From NCBI GenBank assembly GCA_032433765.1, contig JAVIAB010000041.1:75972232-76036231 (forward strand): DNA of 64,000 nt. The letters are read 5' to 3'. Below the pieces are notes generated by a model. That model did not search any database, was not told where the DNA came from, and was given only the letters and a program-made list of their open reading frames with translations. Each line of letters begins with the position of its first letter. Positions within the stretch are counted from its first letter, which is position 1. The stretch is from Megaustenia siamemsis. Taxonomy: Eukaryota; Mollusca; Gastropoda; Stylommatophora; Ariophantidae. A program made the position numbers and the translations under genes. Shown here one piece after another: positions 48,090 through 61,540 of this stretch.

Positions 48090-49269
48090 TCAAGACTCTA
48101 GAAACAGTAACAGGTTTATAACCCGTAGATAACAGACGGGTCACTAAAGTATTGCAACAAGCGGAGAAATATAGAAGGCTCCTTATCCACCCCATGCACC
48201 AAAGAATATCTGGTTCCGGAATTGTACGACTAAAGAGGAGCAACTTCGCTGCAATTGCCAATGAACTAACTACTGGAGACCCAGTACTTTCTCAATCGAA
48301 ACCCTTGGGCCCATCTGATATGTCTCCTCATGAAAGCATAAAATACCTGAACTTAAGGAAAATATAATAAGAATCATGAAAAAAGGCACCCAATCAGACA
48401 CAGAAAGAAAACACGTAACAGAAAATACATACACGATACCTACCCACAGGACTCTTGGTCCCACATATACACAGATGGCTCTGCTACAAATGCCACCAGA
48501 AATGGAGGGGGAGGTGTGTTCTTGACGCTGAATAATCGGGACGAGATCACCAAGTCAATAGCTACTGGAAAATTCTCAAACAACTTTAAAGCAGAAGCTG
48601 AGGCCATCAGAGACGCTGCAACACTGGCTACTCAACACAAAAATAACATGCACAATAAATTGGTGATTCTGACTGATGCACTGTCAGTACTATCAGCTCT
48701 AAAAAGCCCCAAGAACAATGAACTAGATGACTTGAGAACAACCCTGGACCAACTATGCAATAACTTCCAGAGAGTAGTCATTCAGTGGATACCATCACAC
48801 TGTAATATACACGGGAACGAACGCGCAGACAAATTAGCTAAAGAGAGAGGGAGATTACCACAAGAGAACTATCCGCTCAGTTATGATGAAGCCAAATCCA
48901 TCATCAAGGGTCAGTTCCATTAAAAATGAAAACGAGAACACCCAAAGCATAACGAGAGTGATGGATACCACCAACTATCAAGGAGGGATCAAGTCATCAT
49001 ACTTCGCCTACGCACTGGAAACAATAGAATGAGAAATCACATGTTCACTAAATTCAAAATAGGTACAACCAGCCTATGCCACTGTACACTGGACAATATG
49101 AGTACAAAACATGTTCTACAGGATTGCCCCCAGTATACAGACCTGAGAAGAGCAAATTGGTCCACGCCCACCTCCCTGGAAGAGAAACTATATGGGGAAA
49201 TCGATTCGCTTAAACAGACAGCTGTCTTCATGAGAGAGTCTGGAATCCTACTCTGATTGAGTCTTGATC

Positions 49270-49316
<47 letters not shown>

Positions 49317-49317
49317 A
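48090..49317 (+). mobile_element. 5'-truncated I-clade LINE with (GA)n tail
   Basis: Begins within the RT thumb region (caagactctagaaacagtaa, equivalent to about 26905 in the minus copy) and runs to the stop at 49257, then the 3' UTR and (AG)n at 49273-49312. RNase H is readable (YTDGSATNA, FKAEAEAI, LTDALSVL, SHCNIHGNERADKLA) but split by frameshifts near 48360-48420 and a stop at 48920. It is close in sequence to the copy at 25716-27061. Confidence 0.88.
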
Positions 49318-49685
49318 TTTAAAAGCACTTATTTATTGCTTAAGAAGCTTATATATGTAACTAATACGTTGGAGCATAGAAAAAACAAACTGTTACAAAT
49401 CTTGCTACGTACTTCTTATAGAAATAAAACCGAACACTAAGGAATACGAGTAAACAATGAAACAACAATAGTCAAGACATGATGAGCACAGACAAACATA
49501 AAATAAAGTTGTTACGTGCTTGTATAACACACACACACGCACGCACGCACGCACGCACACACACACAAAATGTATTTAATTAAATAGAAACTGTAATATA
49601 TTAAATGCATAAAGAAAAACACACAAGAAACTTGCGACACCTTACTCAAAAGAGAAAAGAACAAAAAATAAAAATGGATAACTAA
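49318..49685. other. AT-rich stretch, CA/CG microsatellite
   Basis: A short acac/cacg run at 49529-49566. Nothing else is recognised. Confidence 0.6.
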
Positions 49686-49689
49686 CACA

Positions 49690-51565
49690 ATCTTAGAAAA
49701 AATGGAAGAAAGGATACAAGCGAAGAACACTGCAAAATACAGCAAAATAGATAATGAAATACGCAAAATGTGCAGAAAGACAAACGAAGACTGGCACAGC
49801 CAAAAATGTATAGAAATAGAAACTATGGAAAGCAAACAAGACTTAAGAGGAATGCACACAGAAATAAAGAGAATGACTAATATAAAAATAAAAAAGCCAC
49901 AGAATGTGGATTCATTGCAGACAAAAAAGGAAAAATGCTAACAGACAATAAGGATATTATAGATAGATGGCAGTAATATATAACAGAACTATTTCATGAT
50001 CAAAGGGACAAGAAACCAGTTATAAAATGTACATTAGGCTATAGAATCTTAAAATCTGAAGTGGAAAAAGCTATAAAAACTATGAAAAGGGGAAAAGCAG
50101 CAGGACTTGCCTGACAGCATACAGATAGAGATGATACAGGCACTAGAAGATTTTGGCATTGAAGTGATTAGAGATATATGCAACGACATATACCACACAG
50201 GATATATACGAAATGAACTAAAACATCAATTTTCATTGCATTGCCTAAAAAGAATGGTCCAGTTGAATGCAGTGACTTTAGAACAATAAGCCTAATGAGC
50301 CATGTTACAAAAATCTTGCTAAAAATTATACAAGGAAGGATTCAGAATAAAATCAATACTGAATTAGATGAGCAGCAATTTGAATTTAGGAAAAATAGCG
50401 GGACAAAAGAAGCCATATTCTGCATGAGAACATTAATCGAAAAGTACACAGAAGTAAACAAACCAATATATGCCTGCTTCATAGACTACACCAAAGCTTT
50501 TGATAGAGTACACCACAAACAACTTATAGAATGCCTAAAAGAGATACATCTAAATGACATGGACATACGACTAATATGTAATCTATACTGGGAGCAAACA
50601 GCAATAATAAAATATAACAAAGAGAACTCTACACCTATTGATATAAAAAGAGGAGTAAGACAGGATGCACCCTATCACCATGCTTGTTCAATCTATACAC
50701 TGACAAAACTTTAAAAACATCATAGATATGTCAGGCCTACAAATTAATGGAAAGATAATCAATAACCTAAGATATGCTGGCGATACTGTACTACTAGCAG
50801 ATAATCCTAAAGATCTACAACAATTACTTAATGAAATAAACACGACGAGCAAAAAATATGGACTAGATATAAATATCAAAAAGACTAAAACTATGATCAT
50901 AAACAAAGAAGATACTCAAAACCCAGAAGTGGATATCAAAAGTGAAGGAATAGGCCTGGAGACAGTTCAGAACTATAACTACCTTGGACATACTATAACT
51001 AGTGATGGAAAATGTACAATTGAAATAAACAAAAGAATAGGAATGGCAAAAAGTAATTTTAATTCCATGAAGAACATACTAACATCAAAACAAATAACAC
51101 CAGGGCTAAAACTAAGAATAGCAAAATTTTACTTCATCTCAATATTCCTATATGGTGCAAAAACTAGACAAGAAAACAGAACAGAGAATTGAAGCCTTTG
51201 GAATGTGGATATATAGAAGAATAGGTAGAATTGGATGGAAGGAAAAGAAAACAAACAACGAAGTCTTAAAACAACTAAAAATGAAAAGAGAACTACTAAA
51301 CACAATTCAAACAAGACAAATGCGATTTTTGGGCCATGTTAAAAGACACAACAGCCTACTAAAGGTAATCCTGGAGGGGAAAATACAAGGTAAAAGAGGC
51401 AGAGGCAGACCTACAAGACTAACATGGACGAGTAACATCAAAAGATGGACAAACCAGCCTATGACAACCTGCATCATCAAAGCAAGGGACAGAGCAGAAT
51501 GGCGATCCATGGTAGCCAACCTTCGTTGCGGAGATGGCACTCGATGATGATGATGATGATGATGA
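49690..51565 (+). mobile_element. RTE-like LINE, RT to C-terminus, degenerate
   Basis: Successive plus frames give the whole RT: SEVEKAIKTMKRGKAAGLPD, FRTISLMSHVTKILLKIIQG, QQFEFRKNSGTKEAI, YACFIDYTKAFDRVHHKQL, GVRQDAP, RYAGDTVLLADN (active site YAGD instead of YADD), NYNYLGHTITSDGKC, MWIYRRIGRIGWKEKK, MRFLGHVKRHNSLLKVILEG and the end of the frame GDGTR, then a GATGAT tail at 51544-51564. At least four frame breaks. The endonuclease is absent. Confidence 0.88.
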
Positions 51566-52115
51566 CATAATAATACAGACTGGCTCAGACAAAAGCAACT
51601 TTCCAAAAAATGACGAAGATACTATGCAATCCATTTTTGACAATAGAAACAAGAAAAAAGTGTTCTTAAATATTTATGTAGAGCCAGTCTTAACATATGG
51701 GTATGAATCATGGACAATAGGACAACAGACAAGAAAATCACTGGAGTCTGTAGAAATGTGGTTTTACAAAAGAATGTTGAGAATACCATGGACAGCTAAA
51801 AAGAGTAATGAAAACGTTTTGAAAGAGGGCAAAACAAAAAGAGAGCTAATTTGCAATATTAGGAAGAAAAAATCATAATTTTTTGGTCATGTAATAAGAA
51901 GAGAAAAGCTGGAATATATTGTAACAACTGGGAAATTTGAGGGACTAAGAGACAGAGGGATGCAAAGAAAAAAGATACCAGACAGCTTAAGAGAATAGGT
52001 AGTAGGTCAACAACAGAAATGATAAATAACTGTCGTGATAGAAAGTTGTGGAGAGACATGCATGCTTGGTACTTGATGATGATCATGATGATGATGATGA
52101 TGATGATAATGATGA
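51566..52115 (+). mobile_element. RTE-like LINE 3' fragment next to the previous tail
   Basis: Starts right after the GAT tail of the preceding LINE: QTKATFQK-like, then YVEPVLTYGYESWTIGQQTR, EMWFYKRMLRIPWTAKKSNE, FFGHVIRREKLEYIVTTGKF and tail (ATG)n at 52076-52115. Homologous to 32.2-32.75 kb. It suggests insertion into a pre-existing GAT tail. Confidence 0.85.
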
Positions 52116-52387
52116 AATAGCGTAAATATAATCATTCATCATGCATTCAGAACTGCTCAGGTATTGTTTCTTGGATGTCTCGTGACATCACAATCTCAAT
52201 TTCTCTGTTTGAATTAATACATATTTTTGTATTTTAAAAGAAATAAACATTGAAGCTGTGACCAAAAGATAAAACCTGATTTGTTAAAATCGTTGAAACC
52301 TTCAAGATTGCATACAATAGGTACTTAAGAGCGATCTAGTTTTGACGTTCATCTTAATTTATAGTACTACTCATCACGTTACGCAAC

Positions 52388-52897
52388 TCCCCATATATAG
52401 TGTTGTTCATATATTTACGCTATATCCCCATATATAGTGTTGTTCATATCTTTACACTAGATCCATATGTATAGTGTTGTTCATATCTTTACACTAGATC
52501 CACATGTATAGTGCTGTTCATATCTTTACACTAGATCCACATGTATATTGCTGTTCATATCTTTACACTAGATCCACATGTATAGTGCTGTTCATATCTT
52601 TACACTAGATCCACATGTATAGTGCTGTTCATATCTTTACACTAGATCCATATGTATAGTGCTGTTCATATCTTTACACTAGATCCACATGTATAGTGCT
52701 GTTCATATCTTTACACTAGATCCACATGTATAGTGCTGTTCATATCTTTACACTAGATCCACATGTATAGTGCTGTTCATATCTTCACACTAAATCTATA
52801 TTTATAGTGCTGTTCATATCTTTACACTAAATCTATATTTATAGTATTGTTCATATCTTTACACTAGATCCACATGTATAGTGTTGTTCATATCTTC
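52388..52897. repeat. 37-bp minisatellite, about 14 copies
   Basis: Units of gttcatatctttacactaga, tccacatgtatagtgct. The outer units diverge (ccccatatatag). From 52116 to 52387 no feature is seen. Confidence 0.93.
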
Positions 52898-53925
52898 ATG
52901 CTCATTACTTTTCATTTATAGGGGTGTTTACATTACCTCCTCATTTGAGTGTTTTTCGCCTATTTTCGACACTTCCCCATTTATGGTGCTGTTTACATCT
53001 TTACGCCACTTCGACATCTATAATTCAGCCCATCGATTTAGGAAATTCCTTATTTAGAAAACCGTCCATATCTTGACATCATATTTGTAGAACTCTTGAC
53101 ATCACATTTGTAGAACTCTTTCTTGATATGAATCTGATAACAATATATCTCTCCATCTCTTGACGTAACTTCCTTAACTACAGATTGTTGTTTTCTTAGA
53201 AAAGCCACATGAAATGTTATCTTTATATTAACATATTTTCCCACTCTATGATGCTGTGCATCTCGTTTCCTATATATAACTAGAGCCTTTCTATAAAGCT
53301 GATTATCTTTCGATGCTAATTATACATTTATGAAACTATTGCTCTGTTGTCTTCAATCTCACTGTCTAGCTTAGAATATAACACATGTGTGAAGTTAACC
53401 AACAACAAAAAAATTAAATTAAATTAAATTAATGAAACTAAGATAAGACTCCCACACACAAATAGACTAACATAGTCACACATAAATTAATACATTACCT
53501 CCTAAAATTCGTTTCTGGAAAAACGTAGTCACGTTAATAGTCACAAAGAATTACTGCATTCCGTAACTGACATTCTTGCAGCAACGCCACAATACTAAAA
53601 TGTGCCATAAGCAGAATGATCAAACTTCTAGCTGATCTGCTATTTCAAGTAACTTATCCTGAGCAGAATCTGCCAGTCTACCCATATTGCCGGTGTGTTT
53701 AGTTACCTGTCCTTTATCAAGACCAAAGGTTCCCAGCTTTTACTCCCACTCCAGACTGAATTCGTATAAACCCTGCCACTTTTATAATGACTGTCATTAT
53801 TGTTATCTCTATTATTGTGACGTCACATCAACGCTGTATTACCTATTAGGTCCTTTTTGTCTTGTCAGACGGTCTAGTGGAGTCTATTGTGTATTTTTCT
53901 TTGAGGTTTTGTTTTAATTTATTAT
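52898..53925. other. unique AT-rich region, no gene seen
   Basis: A short aaatt run at 53411-53433. A few open frames below 80 codons, none with recognisable content. Confidence 0.5.
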
Positions 53926-53929
53926 ATAA

Positions 53930-54480
53930 ATAAATCATCATCATCAGAACGCACGTCCTTTGTAAAACGTGGCATTCACCACAGTCCGTATGAAAGAATA
54001 TGTCTCTAGCCAGATCTCCCACAAAACGTTGCATTCGCCACTGCCCGTCTAAAATGATTTGTCTCTAGCTAGATCTCCCACAAAACGTTGCATTCAGCAC
54101 TGCCCGTCTGAAAGGATCTGTTTCTAACCAGATCTTCCATCGATTTTCTTCCTTGCTGTTTGCGAACTTGTCCATTATCCATAACCATATGTTGCTATCA
54201 GGAAATACAAGTCCTGGGTAATTTTAATGTTACTATCTTGCTGGCATATTCTTCATAGCGTTTAACTTGTGTGCTCCTAATGCTAATATTATTTTCATCT
54301 CTGTCTGGCATACTCAAATGTTAATTACTACAGATCCCAGATATTCATAATTTGTTACAATTTCAAGCTCTTCACTGTTGATGATTTTCTTTCGACGTTT
54401 TGTTTGTCAATTGACATTATCTTTAGTTTTCTGTGTGTTTAGATAGAGGTTTTACTTTTCATAGTACAGTAATTTGTAAC
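53930..54480 (-). mobile_element. LINE 3' fragment with three tandem copies of its C-terminus
   Basis: Minus orientation, ATGATG tail at 53934-53946. The segment aaaacgttgcattcgccact to agctagatctcccac occurs three times (53960-54140). Upstream the decayed coding region continues to about 54480. Confidence 0.7.
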
Positions 54481-54532
54481 ACACTCAGTTGTCTCTAACT
54501 AACAGCATATAGAAGATTATAATTGTAGCATA

Positions 54533-54690
54533 TAGTAAAATGTAAAGAACCCCGTCACGCGAAGTGGTGTATAGAGAATATGGTGTTAGTGACCATAATT
54601 TTTATAGACCTTCAGCACATGATTTTTGGGGTACTGTGTTTGGTATTACGCCCGTGCGGCTTCACTTTCCCAGAAAAAAAAAATTATTGT
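54533..54690 (-). mobile_element. SINE, CGTCAC/GGCGTATAGGG family, head missing
   Basis: Body only (ccccgtcacgcgaagtggtg through gtattacgcccgtgcggctt). It stops before the tRNA-derived part. Confidence 0.75.
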
Positions 54691-54767
54691 AGCATATACA
54701 ACAAAATATTTACTGGTTGTTGGTCACAATCCTTTCATATATTTCTAGCGTAATACTATCTATCTTC

Positions 54768-55292
<525 letters not shown>

Positions 55293-55385
55293 TCTATCTA
55301 TTGACTTTTCAAGCCGTAGCCGACCCATAGGGCATTTACCCAGATACTCTTAATTTTTATTCTAGCAGTTTTCAATATAATACTA
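55293..55385 (-). mobile_element. RTE-like LINE 3' end, short
   Basis: Plus text tgacttttcaagccgtagcc and ctagcagttttcaat match the termini at 8950 and 22565. Only about 90 bp remain. Confidence 0.75.
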
Positions 55386-55529
55386 TAATAAAATAAAAAG
55401 AACGAAACAATCTCATAATGAGCATTCACTCATATAGAACAAAAACATGTAATTATCAATAGACTAACACTATTCAACACAAAGTTTATGGCAAACTACC
55501 TAACTCTTTTTTTTAAATTATATATTTAT

Positions 55530-58500
55530 CAGAACTATACCCCACATCTCTAATAGGACAAGACACAATATATCTAATAGGACAAGATGCTATATTTCTA
55601 ATAGGACAAGACACTTTATCTCTAATAGGACAAGATGCTTTATTTCTAACAGGACAAAACACTTTATCTCTAATAGGACAAGACACTTTATCTCTAATAT
55701 GACAAGACAATTTATCTCTTATAGGACAATACACAATCTCTAATAGGACAGGATGCTATATTTCTAATAGGACAAGACCCTTTATCTCTAATAGGACAGG
55801 ACACTATATCTCTAATAGGACAAGATGCTCTATCTCTAATAGGACAAGACACTTTATCTCTAATAGAACAAGACACTATCTCTAATAGGACAAGACACTA
55901 TATCTCTAATAGGAAAAGACACTTTATCTCTAATAGGATAAGACACTATCTCTAATAGCATAAGACAATATATCTCTAATAGGACAAGACACTATATCTC
56001 TAATTGGACAAGACACTATATCTCTAATATGACAAGACACTTTATCTCTAATAGGACAAGACACTATCTCTAATAGGACAAGACACTACATCTCTAATAG
56101 GACAAGACACTATATCTCTAATAGGACAAGACGCTATATATCTAATAGGACAAGACACTTTATCTCTAATAGGACAAGACGCTATATCTCTAATAGGGCA
56201 AGTCGCTATATCTCTAATAGGACAAGACGCTATATCTCTAATAGGACACAACGCTATATCTCTAATAGGACTAGACGCTATATCTCTAATAGGACAAGAC
56301 GCTATATCTCTAAAAGGACAAGACGCTATATCTCTAATAGGACAAGACGCTATATCTCTAATAGGATAAGACACGTTATCTCTAATAGGACAAGACACTT
56401 TATCTCTAATAGGATAAGACACTATATCTCTAATAGGACAAGACACTATATCTCTAATACGACAAGACGCTATATCTCTAATAGGACAAGACACTTTATC
56501 TCTAATAGGACAAGACATTATATCTCTAATAGGACAAGACGCCATATCTCTAATAGGACAAGACACTTTATCTCTAATAGGACAAGACACTATATCTCTA
56601 CTAGGACAAGACGCTATATCTCTAATAGGACAAGACACTATATCTCTAATAGGACAAGACACTATCTCTAATAAGACAAGACATTTTATCTCTAATAGGA
56701 CAAGACGCTATATCTCTAAAAGGACAAGACACTTTATCTCTAATAGGACAAGACACTATATCTCTAATTGGACAAGACACTATATCTCTAATATGACAAG
56801 ACACTTTATCTCTAATAGGACAAGACACTATCTCTAATAGGACAAGACAATATATCTCTAATAGGACAAGACACTTTATCTCTAATAGGACAAGACGCTA
56901 TATCTCTAATAGGACAAGACACTATATCTCTAATAGGACAAGACACTATATCTCTAATAGGACAAGACGCTATATCTCTAATAGGACAAGACACTTTATC
57001 TCTAATAGGACAAGACTCTATATCTCTAATAGCACAATACACTATATCTCTAATAGGACAAGACACTTTATCTCTAATAGGACAAGACACTATATCTCTA
57101 ATAGGACAAGACGCTATGTCTCTAATAGGACAAGATCCTATATCTCTAATAGGACAAGACGCTATATCTCTAATAGGACAAAACGCTATATCTCTAATAG
57201 GGCAAGACGCTATATCTCTAACAGGGCAAGACGCTATATCTCTAATAGGACAAGACGCTATATCTCTAATAGGACACAACGCTATATCTCTAATAGGACT
57301 AGACGCAATATCTCTAATAGGACAAGACGCTATATCTCTAATAGGACAAGACGCTATATCTCTAATTGGACAAGACGCTATATCTCTAATAGGATAAGAC
57401 ACGTTATCTCTAATAGGACAAGACACTTTATCTCTAATAGGATAAGACACTATATCTCTAATAGGACAAGACAGTATATCTCTAATAGGACAAGACGCTA
57501 TATCTCTAATAGGACAAGACACTTTATCTCTAATAGGACAAGACATTATATCTCTAATAGGACAAGACGCCATACCTCTAATAGGACAAGACACTTTATC
57601 TCTAATAGGACAAGACTATATCTCTACTAGGACAAGACGCTATATCTCTAATAGGACAAGACACTATATCTCTAATAGGACAAGACACTATCTCTAATAA
57701 GACAAGACATTTTATCTCTAATAGGACAAGACGCTATATCTCTAATAGGACAAGACACTTTATCTCTAATAGGACAAGACACTATATCTCTAATAGGACA
57801 AGACACTTTATCTCTAATAGGACAAGACACTTTATCTCTAATAGGACAAGACCCTATATCTCTAATAGGACAAGACACTATATCTCTAATAGGACAAGGC
57901 ACATTATCTCTAATAGGATAAGATACTATATCTCTAATAGGACAAGACGCTTTATCTCTAATAGGACAGGACACTATATCTGTAATAGGACAAGACACTT
58001 TCTCTAATAAGACAAGACAGTTTATCTCTAATAGGACAAGACATTATATCTCTAATAGGACAAGACACTTTATCTCTAATAGGACAAGACACTTTATCTC
58101 TAATAGAAGAAGACACTATCTCTAATAGGACAAGACACTATATCTCTAATTGGACAAGACACTATATCTCTAATATGACAAGACACTTTATCTCTAATAG
58201 GACAAGACACTATCTCTAATAGGACAAGACACTATATCTCTAATAGGACAAGATACTATATCTCTAATAGGACAAGACGCTATATATCTAATAGGACAAG
58301 ACACTTTATCTCTAATAGGACAAGACGCTATATCTCTAATAGGGCAAGACGCTATATCTCTAATAGGACAAGACGCTATATCTCTAATAGCACAATACAC
58401 TATATCTCTAATAGGACAAGACCCTATATCTCTAATAGGACAAGACACTATATCTCTAATAGGACAAGACACTATATCTCTAAAAGGACAAGACACTATC

Positions 58501-58690
58501 TCTAATAGGACAAGACACTATCTCTAATAGGATAAGACACTATATCTCTAATAGGACAAAGCACGTTATCTCTAATAGCACAATACACTATATCTCTAAT
58601 AGGACAAGACACTATATCTTTAATAGGACAAGACTCTATATCTCTAATAGGACAAGACACTATATCTCTTATAGGACAAGACACTTTATC
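55530..58690. repeat. 24-bp satellite, AGACACT/AGACGCT subfamily
   Basis: Units of aggacaagacactatatctc plus taat, with 21-bp variants. In the minus frame this reads SCPIRDIV/SCPIRDIA repeatedly (up to 260 codons), a by-product of the unit length. A longer period of about 1.03 kb is visible: the rare ataagacaagacatttt variant recurs at 56671 and 57697, and ataggacacaacgc at 56241 and 57269. Confidence 0.95.
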
Positions 58691-61540
58691 TCTAGTATGA
58701 CAAGAAACTTTATCTCTAAAAGGACAAAAAACTGTATCTCTAGTAGGACAAGAAACTATATCTCTAATATGACAAGAAACTTTATCTCTAGTAGGATAAG
58801 AACTTTATCTCTAGTATGACAAGAAACTTTATCTCTAGTAGGACAAGAACTTTATCTCTAGTATGACAAGAAACTTTATCTCTAGTAGGACAAGAACTTT
58901 ATCTCTAGTAGGACAAGAACTTTATCTCTAGTAGGACAAGAAACTTTATCTCTAGTAGGACAAGAACTTTATCTCTAGTAGGACAAGAAACTTTATCTCT
59001 AGTAGGACAAGAACTTTATCTCTAGTAGGACAAGAAACTATATCTCTAATATGACAAGAAACTTTATCTCTAGTAGGACAAGAACTTTATCTCTAATAGG
59101 ACAAGAAACTATATCTCTAATATGACAAGAAACTTTATCTCTAGTAGGACAACAAACTATATTTCTAATATGACAAGAAAGGTTATCTCTAGTAGGACAA
59201 GAAACTATATCTCTAATATGACAAGAAACTTTATCTCTAGTAGGACAAGAACTTTATCTCTAGTAGGACAAGAAAATATATCTCTAATATGACAAGAAAC
59301 TTTATCTCTAGTAGGACAAGAAACTTTATCTCTAGTAAGACAAGAAACTATATCTCTAATATGACAAGAACTTTATCTCTAGTAGGACAAGAAACTATAT
59401 CTCTAGTAGGACAAGAACTTTATCTCTAGTAGGACAAGAAACTTTATCTCTAATATGACAAGAAACTTTATCTCTAGTAGGACAAGAAACTTTATCTCTA
59501 GTAGGACAAGAAACTATATCTCTAATATGACAAGAAACTTTATCTCTAGTAGGACAAGAACTTTATCTCTAGTAGGACAAGAAACTTTATCTCTAGTAGG
59601 ACAAGAAACTTTATCTCTAGTAGGACAAGAACTTTATCTCTAGTAGGACAAGAAAGGTTATCTCTCTAATATGACAAGAAACTTTATCTCTAGTAGGACA
59701 ACAAACTATATCTCTAATATGACAAGAAACTTTATCTCTGTAGGACAAGAAACTATTATCTCTAATATGACAAGAAACTTTATCTCTAGTAGGACAAGAA
59801 ACTTTATCTCTAGTAGGACAAGAAACTATATCTCTAATATGACAAGAACTTTATCTCTAGTAGGACAAGAAACTTTATCTCTAGTAGGACAAGAAACTTT
59901 ATCTCTAGTATGACAAGAAACTTTATCTCTAGTATGACAAGAAACTTTATCTCTAGTAGGAAAAGAAACATTATCTCTAGTAGAACAAGAAACTTTATCT
60001 CTAGTAGGACAAGAAACTTTATCTCTAGTATGACAAGAAACTTTATCTCTAGTAAGACAAGAAACTTTATCTCTAGTAGGACAAGAAACTTTATCTCTAT
60101 ATGACAAGAACTTTATCTCTAGTAGGACAAGAAACTTTATCTCTAGTAGGACAAGAAACTTTATCTCTAGTATGACAAGAAACTTTATCTCTAGTAGGAC
60201 AAGAAACTTTATCTCTAGTAGGACAAGAAACTTTATCTCTAGTAGGACAAGAAACTTTATCTCTAGTAGGACAATAAACTTTATCTCTAGTAGAACAAGA
60301 AACTTTATCTCTAGTAGGACAAGAACTTTATCTCTAGTAGGACAAGAACTTTATCTCTAGTATGACAAGAAACTTTATCTCTAGAAGGACAAGAAACTTT
60401 ATCTCTAGTATGACAAGATACTTTATCTCTAGAAGGACAAGAACTTTATCTCTAGTAGGACAAGAAACTTTATCTCTAGTATGACAAGAAACTTTATCTC
60501 TAGTAGGACAAGAACTTTATCTCTAGTAGGACAAGAACTTTATCTCTAGTAGGACAAGAACTTTATCTCTAGTAGGACAAGAACTTTATCTCTAGTAGGA
60601 CAAGAACTTTATCTCTAGTAGGACAAGAACTTTATCTCTAGTAGGACAAGAACTTTATCTCTAGTAGGACAAGAACTTTATCTCTAGTAGGACAAGAAAC
60701 TTTATCTCTAGTAGGACAAGAACTTTATCTCTAGTAAGACAAGAACTTTATCTCTAGTAGGACAAGAACTTTATCTCTAGTAGGACAAGAAACTTTATCT
60801 CTAGTAGGACAATAACTTTATCTCTAGTAGGACAAGAAACTTTATCTCTAGTAGGACAAGAACTTATCTCTAGTAGGACAAGAACTTTATCTCTAGTAGG
60901 ACAAGAACTTTATCTCTAGTAGGACAAGAACTTTATCTCTAGTAGGACAAGAACTTTATCTCTAGTAGGACAAGAAACTTTATCTCTAGTATGACAAGAA
61001 ACTTTATCTCTAGTAGGACAAGAAACTTTATCTCTAGTAGGACAAGAAACTTTATCTCTAGTATGACAAGAAACTTTATCTCTAGTAGGACAAGAAACTT
61101 TATCTCTAGTAGGACAAGAACTTTATCTCTAGTAGGACAACAACTTTATCTCTAGAAGGACAAGAACTTTATCTCTAGTAGGACAAGAACTTTATCTCTA
61201 GTAGGACAAGAAACTTTATCTCTAGTAGGACAAGAAACTTTATCTCTAGTAGGACAAGAAACTTTATCTCTTGTATGACAAGAAACTTTATCTCTAGTAT
61301 GACAAGAAACTTATCTCTAGTATGACAAGAAACTTTATCTCTAGTATGACAAGAAAATTTATCTCTAGTATGACAAGAAACTTTATCTCTAGTAGGACAA
61401 GAAACTTTATCTCTAGTATGACAAGAACTTTATCTCTAGTATGACAAGAAACTTTATCTCTAGAAGGACAAGAAACTTTATCTCTAGTAGGACAAGAACT
61501 TTATCTCTAGTAGGACAAGAACTTTATCTCTAGAAGGACA
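58690..61540. repeat. 23/24-bp satellite, AGAAACT subfamily
   Basis: Units of aggacaagaaactttatctc plus tagt, often 23 bp (agaacttt). The switch from the agacact type is abrupt at about 58690. Confidence 0.95.

Noticed and set aside
48060..49325. ATTTGATTT as the target duplication of the I-clade LINE
   Set aside because: The left copy (48065-48073) is about 16 bp away from the apparent LINE start, so the pairing is not convincing.
55513..58684. SCPIRD-repeat proteins on the minus strand
   Set aside because: Satellite units of 24 bp give open frames; 21- and 23-bp variants and single stops break them at random.
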